Positions 1 to 10,682 of a DNA stretch of 64,000 bases are shown here, piece by piece (within the stretch, counting starts at the first letter, position 1; the number at the start of each line of letters is the position of its first letter). This DNA comes from Pollenia angustigena (lineage: Eukaryota > Arthropoda > Insecta > Diptera > Polleniidae): contig OV884058.1 in assembly GCA_930367215.1 (NCBI GenBank), positions 200,154,208 to 200,218,207 of the forward strand, in the 5' to 3' direction. The translations under genes were made by a program, and so were the position numbers. The notes under the pieces were generated by a model, which was not told the origin of the DNA, searched no databases, and saw only the letters and a list, made by a program, of their open reading frames with translations.

Positions 1-166
1 AGATTATCAATAACAATTTTAATTAATTTTCATGTTGTAAATTCCTTTCTTCATAAGAATAATTTAATGAAAATTAAATTTCATGAACTTAAGCCTAATT
101 AAAAATATTAAAAATTTGGATTAAAAACCATAAATAGTTCAACAAAATAACCACAATACTAATTAT
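1..166 (+). repeat. Tail of SINE-like family, edge-truncated copy
   Basis: This is the 3' part of a dispersed family that also occurs at 1988-2150, 4103-4827 (both orientations) and, diverged, at 46041-46195. All share the block starting GATTATCAATAACAATTTTA and ending near ACCACAATACTAATTATT. The head, which holds a tRNA-like B-box, is cut off by the window edge. Bases 167-298 do not match the family; they separate this copy from the next. Confidence 0.7.
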
Positions 167-298
167 TGTTAAAGCTAAGGCACGAGCTCTATGTGTACAT
201 TTGTCCTTCAGGTTGTGCTGAAAAAGGTCAACAGAAAAGAGAAAGACAAAATGAAAAAAACAAAAAATGTACTTGGACTTCAAGAAAAATTCTTGACA

Positions 299-2150
299 AA
301 AGTACGAAAAAACAGAAGTAAGGAAAAAACATGTAAAATCAATTAAGATGGATAATCATTCAGGAAAGCAAATTTCGATCTACCAAATGTTAAAATACAA
401 TTTGGTTTAAGGATTGATGTTTGACTATTGACGTCAGCAGTCGTCGCACAGTAGCGCCCGTAGAGCAAACGAGGTTGCAAAAATCAAAATTTTCATGAGC
501 ACCGACGAAGTTTTGAATAAACTCATGTTATAGGAAACTTTTCAACGATTTCAAATCTGCCACTCTTAATAATATCACATTTTTAGTTTAGAAGATATAG
601 CCGTTCAAAGTTGACCGACTTTCGGTTTTCAAAAAAACACACAATTTTTAGTAAATTTGTTGCGATTTCAGGTGTAATATCACGAAAAATAGGTAACGAA
701 TCACCTTATTTTTTGTTTGTATTGATTGATGCATTTATTAAATGTGTAATGATAAAAAAAAAATGAACTGTTTGCTTTGTGTTTCTCCTGGTAAATCACT
801 ATTTAAAAACTATCCGTTTTTTCACTATTTTTCAACTTTGACGGAAAATAACAAAAATCTATATTTTTCTATATTTGCCATATTTGCAAAATCTGTTCTT
901 TGATTATTTCTTTACATAATTCAAAAATTTTATCTGCCCGTACGTGCCCGTTTGGCTTCTAGAGGTAAAAAAGGTTAAAAAGACATGGTTGCCATACTAA
1001 TATTGCGGTTTAATAAAATTCTTTAATTTGGCCCCTACAGCGCGTAGGATGCTCCTAGATGGGTCAAATGTATGACCAACCCCACTTTATTATTTATTGC
1101 CGAATTTCGGTTTTTTTAGTTATTTCAATAAACTAAACCATTTTTGAGTTACGCGAATATATGCTGTGCAGCGCCTTACATTTTCGAAATAACGGTATAT
1201 CTTGAAAACAAGAGCTAATTTAAAAAAACGGTTAGCACCACTGAATTCAGCGTCCCCAATTAGGGTGAAATGCCAGGTGCGCGGCATTCGAGTTATCGAG
1301 TATTCGAGTTATTCGAGTTATTGAAGAAATAAGCTCAACACATTCGGCTAATTCGGCGAAATTATGACATTTTGAGTATGACATAACTTTTGAAAAAAAA
1401 ATTTTAAAATTTTTTTTCGTTCATATATGTTCCTTATAAGATAAAAGGAACATTCTCACCAAATTTCATTAAAATCGGAAGGGGTCGTGTCCCACTCTTG
1501 GTCGTTTTGACATGGAATTACCCATATACCGAAAATACAGAAAATTGAAAAAATAAATTTAAAAAAAAAAAATTTTTTTTTTTAATTTGTTGGGTAATAA
1601 TTTAGAACCCTAAAGAAAAAAAAAATAAAAACAATCTAAAAATGTAAAAATAATTTTTTTTTAGGTACCATAAAATTGATTTTTCTACTAATTTTAACTT
1701 TGATAACCCATAAGTAGGCCCCTACACAGCGTAGCACCCTTTTCAAATGCACATTTCATAGGCTGAACAGTTATCTATCATATGCTGTTTAAACTGTTCA
1801 ATTACCTTATTCGGTTCAAAAGATATGATTTTTGCAACGAAAAAACTCAAATGGCGCCACTGTGCGTCGATGGCTGCGAGTGTAAGACGGCAAATCCATC
1901 TGAGGAGATCGAGTGGTTGCGATCAAAACATGTCATGGTAACCTGCCGGCCAGGGTTCGAGCCCGAGCCACGTCAAGAACGAAAGATTTTCAATAACAAT
2001 TTTAATTAATTTTCATGTTGTAAAATTCCTTTCTTCATAAGAATAATTTAATGAAAATTAAATTTCATGAACTTAAGCCTAATTAAAAATATTAAAAATT
2101 TGGATTAAAAACCATAAATAGTTCAACAAAATAACCACAATACTAATTAT
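299..2150 (+). repeat. SINE-like family copy split by a Transib-like insertion
   Basis: The 5' part (299-446) and 3' part (1865-2150) together match the copy at 4477-4884. The 3' part has GGTTCGAGCCC (near 1953), close to the RNA polymerase III B-box GGTTCGANTCC. About 45 nt upstream GAGTGGTTG lies inside a small GATCG/CGATC hairpin, resembling a tRNA D-arm and A-box. I infer a tRNA-derived SINE-like element about 410 bp long. There is no clear poly(A) tail, so the class is uncertain. Confidence 0.6.
447..1864. mobile_element. Transib-like non-autonomous DNA transposon with RSS-like ends
   Basis: A 1,418-bp insertion with ends CACAGTAGCGCC and GGCGCCACTGTG, flanked by the 5-bp duplication CGTCG (442-446 and 1865-1869). 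The uninterrupted family copy at 4600-4604 has a single CGTCG, an internal empty site. Each end reads heptamer-spacer-nonamer: CACAGTA, 23 nt, GCAAAAATC (447-485) and, inverted, CACAGTG, 22 nt, GCAAAAATC (1827-1864). Transib elements are known for 5-bp GC-rich target duplications and ends resembling V(D)J recombination signals. No transposase reading frame is visible, so it would have moved in trans. Family assignment is inference from termini and TSD. Confidence 0.75.
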
Positions 2151-2289
2151 TTATTAAAAAATTAATAAAATTTGTACCAATTAACAAATTAATAGTATCA
2201 ATTAAATATGTTATGATAAATAACGAATGGCTCTGTGCAGACACAAAAAAATTTCGTTGTAGTTGTATGACCGTGTGATTTAAAATAAT

Positions 2290-3238
2290 AAGGGTAATCA
2301 CGATAGTCATTGTGCATATTTGCAATATGTAAATTAGCAGTGCATATTATGATTGTTCGTGAGCATACCACTTTTTTTGTGCAAATATGCTCTTTTTCTA
2401 AAAAATTGTACTGGGAACACTAAAAACTTCTGGCAGCACTTTAAAAAACTTGTTTACAATTATACACAAGCAAATTAAAATGAATTTATTCTTTTTAATC
2501 AATTTAAATTTAATTCTCTATTTTATATTTAAACCCACGAAAATGTTAAATTTATAATGGCGTTTTCTTTTCTAAGTAAAATTCTGCATTTATTCTGCCT
2601 TTTACATTTTTTTTATGTTCTTTTCTGAAAAAAATGTGTTATTTAAAAAGTGTAAAGCGTTCTTGTTTGATGATGTTCCCTTTAAAATTAAAAATATGCT
2701 ACATGTTCAACACTCATTGTAAATAAAGGGGCATGAGTGCAGCACTAGATCAAGGCGAATTCAGTGCAAGGTGGTGGCAAGTTTCGAGCCGTAAACACTT
2801 ACAATGTAATACAAAAAACAGCTGTTGTTTCTGTTGGCATTGAATTGTTGTAGTCTTGCCACCAAATGTAATTGAATTTACCTTGCGCTAATTGTACTTT
2901 ATTGATTAATGTCGAAATTTGTGTTCTTTTGTAAACGTAAAATATGAAGCACTTCTAAAAAATTAGGCTTAAAAAATGTTGCCAAGTCACATGTAACACT
3001 TATGCAACACTTTTTTTTAGAAAAGAAAACGCCATAAGTCTCATTAAAAACAATATGGCGGCTAATATATAAAATGTTATTGTTTTCATTTGTTTGCAAC
3101 TGAGCAAATGTGCACTACCAATTTTGCTCATGGTTTTTTAAGAATTGCAAATACATACGTACATTTTGTTGTTGTGTTGTGCAAATGTGTGTATGTTTGC
3201 ACGCATTTGCATCGTTTGCACCCATCGTGATTTCCCTT
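2290..3238. mobile_element. TIR element with repeated TGCAAATG-type motifs
   Basis: Inverted ends AAGGGTAATCACGAT (2290-2304) and ATCGTGATTTCCCTT (3224-3238). Inside each end lie many copies of GCAAATGTG/TGCATATTTGC-like motifs in both orientations. No coding potential is seen. Flanks are both ATTTAAA-like but no exact target duplication is clear. A smaller TIR element (2751-2885) lies within. Class unknown. Confidence 0.5.
2751..2885. mobile_element. Short MITE-like inverted repeat
   Basis: Imperfect inverted arms of about 31 nt, starting CAAGGCGAATTCA and ending TGAATTTACCTTG, enclose about 70 nt. It sits inside the 2290-3238 element. No TSD is certain. Confidence 0.4.
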
Positions 3239-3471
3239 ATTTAAATAACCTACTAATGCATATTTAAAGAATTGAATTTATATATAAAATGGTTTCTAAA
3301 ATATTATTTCTAACGTTTATTTTTTTTTTTGCCTGGCCAGACTTTTATGATACACTTACCGTATCATTATTCACCAAACATTGGAGGGTTAAAAAGAAAC
3401 ATAATTGAAACTGAAGTTTAAAGTTGCAAAATCAATTCATATTCGCAAATCCTCATTAGCCGAAATTAAAA

Positions 3472-3480
3472 TATATAAAA
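3472..3480 (+). promoter_or_regulatory. TATA box of the YLPP-type gene
   Basis: TATATAAAA lies 60-68 nt upstream of the ATG at 3540. A start about 30 nt downstream would give a short leader. The intact gene at 43301 has the same TATATAAAA 81-89 nt before its ATG, which supports this placement. Confidence 0.6.
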
Positions 3481-3749
3481 CCAAGAGATTTTATGAAAAA
3501 CATTTGATAGCAAATGTTTTTAAGAAGAACATATCAAAAATGGTAAGCAAAAAACGTCTTTAAAACTAAACAAATTTATTTATTTTTATTTATTTATTAA
3601 GAATTAACTTGCAATTTAAATTATAAGGTAATTTAAAAAAAAAAGAGAGCAATAGCAACTAGGGCCTTCAGCTCAAAAGTGTATATGTAACATAGTAATG
3701 GTGTTATTTTGTAAAGTTAAACAAGTTTTGTAACAAAGTAATATTTTAC

Positions 3750-5234
3750 CCTACGTTTCCACATGCAAGTAATTGCTTGCAAGTAGTGTATACGTATTAA
3801 TTACGAAAATCAGGATAAATACACAAAAAAACACAAACATTTTTTGGGTGGCTACACAGGACAGTGCAAGTTCATTTTTAAAATGTCGGCATCAATTAAA
3901 CTTCACGCTTATATTTTCAAATCGTTGCATATATAGACTCTCCTCATGGCTACGATATAAATTAATTAAGTTTATAATTTTTTCTTTATTTAACTTTTAT
4001 GAAATCTTTATAAAAAGTTATGTTTATTTTTAAAAAAATGTTAATACAGTATTGCCCTATTTCCAATATTATAAAATTACCAAAAAGAATATTTTAATTA
4101 ATAATATTTTTAATTAGGCTTAAGTTCATGAAATTTAATTTTCATTAAATTATTTTTATGAAGAAAGGAATTTTACAACATGAAAATTTATTAAAATTGT
4201 TATTGATAATCTTTCATTCTTGACGTGGCTCGGGCTCGAACCCTGGCCGGCAGGTTACCATGACATGTTTCGATCGCAACCACTCGATCTCCTCAGATGG
4301 ATTTGCCGTCTTACACTCGCAGCCATCGACGACTGCTGACGTCAATAGTCAAACATCAATCCTTAAACCAAATTGTATTTAAACATTTGGTAGATCGAAA
4401 TTTGCTTTCCTGAATGATTATCCATTTTAATTGATTTTACATGTTTTTTCCTTACTTCTGTTTTTTCGTACTTTTGTAAGGAAAAAACATGTAAAATCAA
4501 TTAAAATGGATAATCATTCAGGAAAGCAAATTTCGATCTACCAAATGTTTAAATACAATTTGGTTTAAGGATTGATGTTTGACTATTGACGTCAGCAGTC
4601 GTCGATGGCTGCGAGTGTAAGACGGCAAATCCATCTGAGGAGATCGAGTGGTTGCGATCGAAACATGTCATGGTAACCTGCCGGCCAGGGTTCGAGCCCG
4701 AGCCACGTCAAGAATGAAAGATTATCAATAACAATTTTAATAAATTTTCATGTTGTAAAATTCCTTTCTTCATAAAAATAATTTAATGAAAATTAAATTT
4801 CATGAACTTAAGCCTAATTAAAAATATTAAAAATTTGGATTAAAAACCATAAATAGTTCAACAAAATAACCACAATACTAATTATTTTAATTAATTTTTT
4901 TTTTTAAATGCCTGAAATTTATGTTTAAAAATACCATTTAGATGCGTTGTTGTATATTTGTGTTCTTTTTTATTTTTAATTTTGTATGAATACAGAGAAA
5001 TAAGCTATAAACATAACTTTTATTTTACGAAGTACAAGTTTATTGATACAAAACTCATCCACGGTAACACTGTTTTTCCATTGGTCATTTTACTTGCGAC
5101 AAGTGTCAAAAATTTACTTGCAAGCAAATTCTCTTGCAAGTTGAGCTGCAAGTACGAAAAATGTGATGGTGTTAGTAAAAAAGTGTGAGTGTATTGAGTT
5201 TTTCGAACTTGTACTTGCATGTGGAAACGCTAGG
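3750..5234. mobile_element. TIR element in the LINE 3'UTR, TTAC target duplication
   Basis: Inverted ends begin CCTACGTTTCCACATGCAAG on the left and CCTAGCGTTTCCACATGCAA on the complementary right. TTAC flanks both sides (3746-3749, 5235-5238). Subterminal ACTTGCAAG-type motifs repeat near both ends (3765-3785; 5093-5217). No transposase is seen. The interior is mostly the palindromic SINE-like pair at 4103-4827. The LINE 3'UTR resumes on both sides, so this element landed after the LINE. The superfamily is not recognised; the 4-bp TSD only loosely recalls piggyBac. Confidence 0.65.
4103..4827. repeat. Head-to-head palindrome of two SINE-like copies
   Basis: Arms 4103-4454 and 4477-4827 are near-perfect inverted copies of about 351 nt with a 22-nt loop. 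Each arm has the tRNA-like B-box (GGTTCGAGCCC right; reverse complement left) and the family tail. The right copy continues to about 4884. Such a palindrome would form a long hairpin. It could come from head-to-head insertion or from hairpin-end repair. Confidence 0.8.
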
Positions 5235-5279
5235 TTACATAATTTTTGTAGTTTAAGTAGATTAATCTGATTTTTGTAG

Positions 5280-8200
5280 TTAAATGCAATTGTATATATT
5301 TATTGATTTTAGATAATTTACTATTGTTGAAATATTTTCATCTGTTGGATCAGCAAGTAGTTCCAGGGGGTCCCTATTGTTAAACCATCTAGATCTTTGG
5401 CTGTTGAACAGTGGGCATTCGCATAGGAGATGTGACGGGTCGGTGGGGTAACTTAAGTTACAGTTGCAGGGTAACTTGATTGTAAGTTTAAGAATACAGC
5501 CATGTGTAACTTTGGTATGTCCGATTCGAAGTCGTATGATTTTTATTAAATCTATCCTTTTTGTGTTCATATTTTTGTTGATGTTTGTTGTTAAGATTCC
5601 AAAATTGTTGGTGTTTACTTTTTTGTACCATGAAGACGTTTTTTGGTAGGTCGTATCCTTATTTTTGTGATGTGTTTTTATATATTTAGATATATCTTTG
5701 GGGTTGAGATTTTCCGTTGTTATTAGCGGTGCATTTAGAGAGTATTTAGCTGCAGTGTCAGCATACTCGTTTCCGATGATCTTGCAGTGACTAGGGATCC
5801 AAATTAATTTAATGTCCGGGTATCTTCTGATTATAGTGTTTCTGATTTTTGAAGTATAAATGTTATCGTTTGAGATATTAAGTACAGATTTAAGAGAAGA
5901 TAGAGAATCACTGCAGACAGCGTATCTGCCCTTTTTGTTTCCAATATATTCTACAGCTTTGGTAATGGCTATTAATTCTGCAGACAGTATAGCGCTGTAT
6001 TGTGGCAGGTGACCGACATATATGGTTTTATTTTCTGTGGTTAAACTGAATCCAATATTGTTTCCATTTTTTGACCCATCGGTATATAGGAATTTGTAAT
6101 TTACTAGTTGTTCTTGTATGTTCTTAAAAAGAGTAAGGAATTGTTGAGGATTGTGGTCATTTTTATTAAATTTGTGTAATGAAATGTCTATACTGCTTTT
6201 ATTAAGGGTCCAAGGAGGGAATATTTCACCTTTAAATGATTGTGATGTAATCGGAATATCTAATTCATCGCAGGTACATATGTTTCATTTTGTTGATTGT
6301 TGACGGAATTCTGGCTGTTTTCGTTGATTTCTTTATTTTTGCTACTATATTGTTTAAAGGTGATGTTTTGTCATAGAAAGATTTATATAGTTTTGTTGTT
6401 AGGGTGTCCCTTTGAATTTCAAGGGGAAGAATGTTAGCCTCGGCGTAAATGTTGTTTATACGGGAGGTCCGAAATGCGCCAAGTGAGCTTCTAATGGCTG
6501 AGTTAATTTGTTTATTGATTTTTCCAATAACTGATTTAGGGGCATAACCATAAATAGGCAGGCCGTAATTGACTTTTGATAGAATAAGCGCTTTAGTTAT
6601 TTGTATTAATATAGAGGTGTTACAGTTGAATTTTGGGCTAGAAAGACATTTGATAATGTTAAGTTGTTTTTGTAGGGATCGCACTAAATTGTCAATATGT
6701 TCGTTCCATTTGTATCTTTTGTTGATGTATAGGCCTAGTAGTCTAAGATTTGAAGCTTCAGTGAGTTGTATTTGGTTGGATAAAATTTCACATCTGCAGA
6801 GCTTTTTGCGGCATACATGAATGTATTTGCAATTTGTTGGTGAGAGTACTGCACCGGAGTAGTTTGTCCAATCAAGTATGTCGTTAAACAGACCATTAAG
6901 ATTAATAATAGGATTTTTGTTTTTGTTGGACTTTACTATTAGATTAAAGTCGTCAGCGTAAGACGTAAAATCTATATCCCGATGAATTGATATAACTTGG
7001 CAAAGTTTATTGTAGGCTATTAAAAATAGTATTACGGAAAGTGGAGATCCTTGAGGGATGACATTGTAGAGAGGAAAGGCACTGAGTAGTTCGATCCGAC
7101 TCTTACTTTAAATTTGCGGTTCCTCATAAAATTGGTAATATAGTTTAATACTTTTGGCCCTATTTTCCATGAAGTAAGTTGGTCAATAATTGTGTGTAAT
7201 CCTATTCTATCAAACGCTTTTTGGAAATCTAGTGATACTATTGTTTAATGTTTCCGCAAAGAAAGTGAGTCTGCAATTTGATGGTCTACGTAAAGCAAAC
7301 TGTCTATTGTAGATTTTCCTTTGGTAAAGCCGAATTGTCTATTATCTAGCAACTTATGGGTTGTTAAAAACCACCATAATCTATTTGCAACGATTTTGTC
7401 TAGCACTTTGGATATACAGGGGTTAAGTGATATAGGGCGGTAGGAATAAAGGCATGTTTTGTCATTGCCGTTTTTATAAACCGGTATAGTTATGCTTGTC
7501 TTAAACTGCTGTGGGATATAAGAATTCCATATTTTATTAAAAAGTTGGAGTAGACGCTGTTTCATTATTATCGGTAGTTTCTTAATCATCGGGTATGAAA
7601 TTCTGTCCATTCCTGGTGTTTTGCCTTTCAGTTTATTAAGTACGGCATGGAGTTCAGTTATTTTAAAATCTGTCTCGATTTTACGAGCTTCCGAGCTGGG
7701 TTCAATAATTGGTCGATTTAAAAGTATGTTTGATTTTTGTGATTGAAATTCGGGGGGGAAGTTGAAGTCAGATGAATTTTCTGACCAAAATTTTCCTATT
7801 TCGGAGGCTATTTCAGATCTGGCAGTTAATAATTTTCCAGCGTTCGCTTGTGAAGAAATTACATGTATAGTTTGTGAGGATTTGTAGCCTGTAAAGGACC
7901 TTATATTTGACCATATACGTTCTGCTCTAGAAGATGGATTTATAGTGGATGTTAAATTGAATATTGATTCTTTTTTAGCCAATTTTATTTCCCGTTTTAA
8001 TAAAGCATTGTTTCTTTTATAGTTTATCAGATTGATAGTTGTCATGTTTTGTTTGTATAAACTCCAGGATTTGCTTTTGTTTTTCTTAAGACATTCTAAG
8101 TTGGAGTTCCACCAGGGGACCTTTCTGGTGGTTGCGGGATGAGTTTGTGGAATTGATTTATTGGCGGATTGATGAATAATTTTACAGATATTGGCAGCTT

Positions 8201-8975
8201 CCTTGTTTAAATTTTCACTTCTTGGTCGCTGTGATTCAAAAAATATGCGTTGATTTTGATATGACGTCCAATCAGCTTGATTAATTTTAAATTTGGGTAA
8301 GAATGTTAAAGCAGACTGTTCTGATTGCCGGAATAGAGATATGATGATAGGAAAGTGATCACTTCCATAAAGTGTATTTTCTACTTTCCATTCAGTGTGT
8401 ATAGATAGCGAGGGGGAGCAGAAAGACAGGTCTACATTGGAAAAGGTAGAATGAGTGTTAAATAGGGTGGGAGAGGTATCATTTAGTAGTACAAGTTGGT
8501 TGTTGTTTATGTAATTGGCAAGTATTTTGCCTTTTCTATTACTTTAGGAAGAACCCCATGTTTGATGCCAGCTATTGAAATCTCCAGTTATCAAAAAAGG
8601 TTGGTTTAAATTGCCAAAAACGTTGCAGAGGTTTTCATATGTGAAGTTGTGGTTTGGGGCAATATAAGATGAAGCAATTTTGAATTTTATTTTTGAGTGT
8701 ATTTCAGCACAAATTGTGTCAAAATCAGACCGTACATCAATTTGTTTATGTTGTAAGGATTTATGTATGAGCAATGCCACACCTCCAAACCGGGTGCGAG
8801 ATGTGTTAAGGGAGAATAAGTTATAATTTATTGGAATTGGGATGTTGAATGTGTTATGAATATGTGTCTCTTGTAATGATATTATTTTTGGTGAATATTG
8901 TTTTATTAGTAGCTGAAGTTCATTATAGTTATTAGTAAGACCGTTAATATTCCATTGAAGTATATTTAATGTCAT
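5280..8975 (-). pseudogene. LINE ORF2: endonuclease, reverse transcriptase, RNase H
   Basis: The reading frame starts with MTLNILQWNINGL, an apurinic-type endonuclease with LQETH, GDFNSWHQTWGS and later GSDHFPI. RT follows with LDFQKAFDR, PQGSP and YADD (6949-6960). RNase H has YTDGSK, SAELIAI, CSDSLSSL and NEYADTAA, so the four acidic residues are kept. The C-terminal part has LRIGHTKVTHG and a Cys/His cluster. Breaks: in-frame TAA at 8544-8546 and 7245-7247, a frameshift near 7062-7075, and a compensating one near 6262-6270. Established knowledge: ORF2 performs target-primed reverse transcription, and RNase H after RT is typical of the I group. This copy cannot make an active protein. Confidence 0.85.
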
Positions 8976-9081
8976 ATTAGTGGTAAAAAATATTAGAGTT
9001 TTTTTTTTTTTTTTTTAATTGTAATTGTTGTTTTTTATGGGTTGTAATGAACTAATTATGTTGTATATTTTGCGTAACATT

Positions 9082-10326
9082 TTAAGCTTTCTTGGTACGT
9101 TTAGTATTCTCTTTAACGGTCTTTAGCAGTTGCTTTCTGGTTCTTTTAGATGTATTTAATGGTACTATTTTTAGGGAATTTATCCCGTCAGTGTTGTTAT
9201 TCTGTGATGATGTGCTATCATTATCAGATGTTTCTTCATAAGACATAGCGTCTGAGTTGTTGTTTTCATGTGTAGTAGCTATTGTTTTTGGAGGTGGCAT
9301 AGTATTAATATTGGGTTTAACATGGGAAGAGTTATCACTATTTAATTTAGCTTGGCAAGCGGTTGATGGCTGTATTTGTGGTTGTTGAGATGTTGATGGT
9401 TGTTGCTGTGTTTGATTAAGGGATTGGTTGTTATTGTTTCTAGTTACTGATGAGTAGGAGGATTGAGCGGAAGGGTGACGATCATTGTATTTTTTTATTG
9501 CTGTTTTTCTATTTGTCTTTTCAAGTGTTATTATTGCTTGAATCTCTTTCTCTTTTAAAAAGATCGGACATGATTTGGCGTTTGCTGGATGTTTATTGTT
9601 TTCAATATTTTCTTCTTTGCAATTAATACAGAGAGGAGTATGAGAACAGGTTTCTTTGTTTTCGTCATTAAGATGGTAATTCATAGAGCAATTAAAACAA
9701 ATTTTGTTGTTATTGCAGAACTTTGACAAATGTCCATAGTGAAGACAGTTTTTACATTTAAGGGGGAGAGGTATGTATGGTCGGATTTTAACTTTTTCAT
9801 AACCAATGAATAATTCGGGGGGTAGAGTGGTAGATGCAAATGTTACAATTATTAAACCAGTTTCTTTTAATTCGTTGTCTACCTTTCTTAAGATTTTATT
9901 TATTTGATGTACGTTTTGTTTTTTGAGTTCGGCTAGAATTTCGTCCTCTGGTATTCCGCGAAGGTCATTTGAATAAATAACACCTTTAACGTAATTAAGC
10001 GTCTTATGCTCACTTAATTCAACTTCAATAGATTCTGTGAGTGAAGTTAATCGAATTAAGGTTCTGGCTTGAACAAAATTTTTGGTTTTTATTAAAATTG
10101 TTCCATTTAATAGTTTTCTGCAGGTCTCTACTTCACCTCCGCAAGTACCGTCTATAACTTTTTTTATTAGGAAAGGTGACACCTCCGAAAGAGTTTTATC
10201 ACTATTCACACGTTTCATTATTAGGTATTTTGGACCGGGGGACAGAATTGTTAAAGATCTTTTAATGTCCATAGTAATGGGCGGTTTATTGTTTAGACCA
10301 CGGTCCGGCGGGTCACCCATTTTCAC
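9082..10326 (-). CDS. LINE ORF1, gag-like nucleic-acid-binding protein
   Basis: An uninterrupted 414-residue frame beginning MKMGDPPDRG. The first half is an RRM-like gag region. Cys-rich knuckles follow at about residues 190-260: CKNCLHYGHLSKFC, then CFNC and CINC clusters, as in I and Jockey ORF1 proteins. The C-terminus is low-complexity (Gln/Ser/Asn-rich) and ends in a basic tail. The expected role is binding LINE RNA in the ribonucleoprotein particle. The stop is 106 nt before the ORF2 ATG. ORF1 is intact while ORF2 is broken; it would be transcribed antisense to the host gene. Confidence 0.8.
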   Translation of the reverse strand: MKMGDPPDRGLNNKPPITMDIKRSLTILSPGPKYLIMKRVNSDKTLSEVSPFLIKKVIDGTCGGEVETCRKLLNGTILIKTKNFVQARTLIRLTSLTESIEVELSEHKTLNYVKGVIYSNDLRGIPEDEILAELKKQNVHQINKILRKVDNELKETGLIIVTFASTTLPPELFIGYEKVKIRPYIPLPLKCKNCLHYGHLSKFCNNNKICFNCSMNYHLNDENKETCSHTPLCINCKEENIENNKHPANAKSCPIFLKEKEIQAIITLEKTNRKTAIKKYNDRHPSAQSSYSSVTRNNNNQSLNQTQQQPSTSQQPQIQPSTACQAKLNSDNSSHVKPNINTMPPPKTIATTHENNNSDAMSYEETSDNDSTSSQNNNTDGINSLKIVPLNTSKRTRKQLLKTVKENTKRTKKA

Positions 10327-10682
10327 TATTCAAAAAGTAGCAACTCAATTTAACAAAGGTTTAATTTAATGTATGTACGATAAAATAAAATAAGAGAAAA
10401 GAAAGCGCACAGAGAGCAAAACAGTGATTACGTCTTGTGTAAACGACTTTACAACGAACACTGACTAAACAAATTATTTAAAAAATTTTGTATTATTACA
10501 GAAATCTTTCTTGCTTTTGCTAGTTTTTGGCGTTTGTGCATTTGCTAATGTCTCACATTTGGCTTACGACTTTCATTCTCCTGGCCATATGCCTTTACAA
10601 TTCACCCAACCAAATAACAATTACTTGCCACCAGTTAATAAAAAAATTGAACGATTACTATCAAGCAGCTATTTGCCACCTG

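Larger units (their letters stand above)
3577..10463 (-). mobile_element. Full-length I-clade LINE inserted in a host intron
   Basis: Non-LTR retrotransposon on the minus strand. Its 5' end is CAGTGTTCG at 10463 and its 3' end is an AAATAAATAAA-type tail at 3577-3600. A 12-bp target duplication ACTAAACAAATT flanks it (3565-3576 and 10464-10475). It has ORF1 (9082-10326) with zinc knuckles and ORF2 (5280-8975) with endonuclease, reverse transcriptase and RNase H, the layout of the I clade. The 3'UTR is interrupted by a 1,485-bp TIR element at 3750-5234. Nonsense and frameshift mutations make it inactive, although both ends are intact. Confidence 0.85.
3540..10682 (+). pseudogene. Secreted YLPP-motif (cuticle-type) gene, interrupted
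   Basis: Exon 1 contributes only ATG (3540-3542) followed by donor GTAAGC. The acceptor is TTATTACAG ending at 10501, and exon 2 starts at 10502 (AAA TCT TTC). The product begins MKSFLLLLVFGVCAFA, a clear signal peptide, then an extracellular stretch with NNNYLPPV and SSSYLPPV motifs. Removing the LINE and one TSD copy leaves a 60-nt intron, like the 72-nt intron of the related gene at 43301, which also has an ATG-only coding exon. YLPP repeats are known from small fly cuticle-type secreted proteins; a cuticle or extracellular-matrix role is inferred. About 60 codons of exon 2 remain before LINE sequence starts near 10683, so the C-terminus is lost or displaced. Spliced output could only be a truncated protein with an LINE-derived tail. 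Confidence 0.65.

Noticed and set aside
4640..4720. A functional tRNA gene
   Set aside because: B-box and a D-arm-like hairpin are present, but acceptor and anticodon stems do not form; it is a repeated family member.
5020..5220. Overlapping plus and minus frames in the TIR element
   Set aside because: They arise from the ACTTGCAAG inverted motifs; no protein features.
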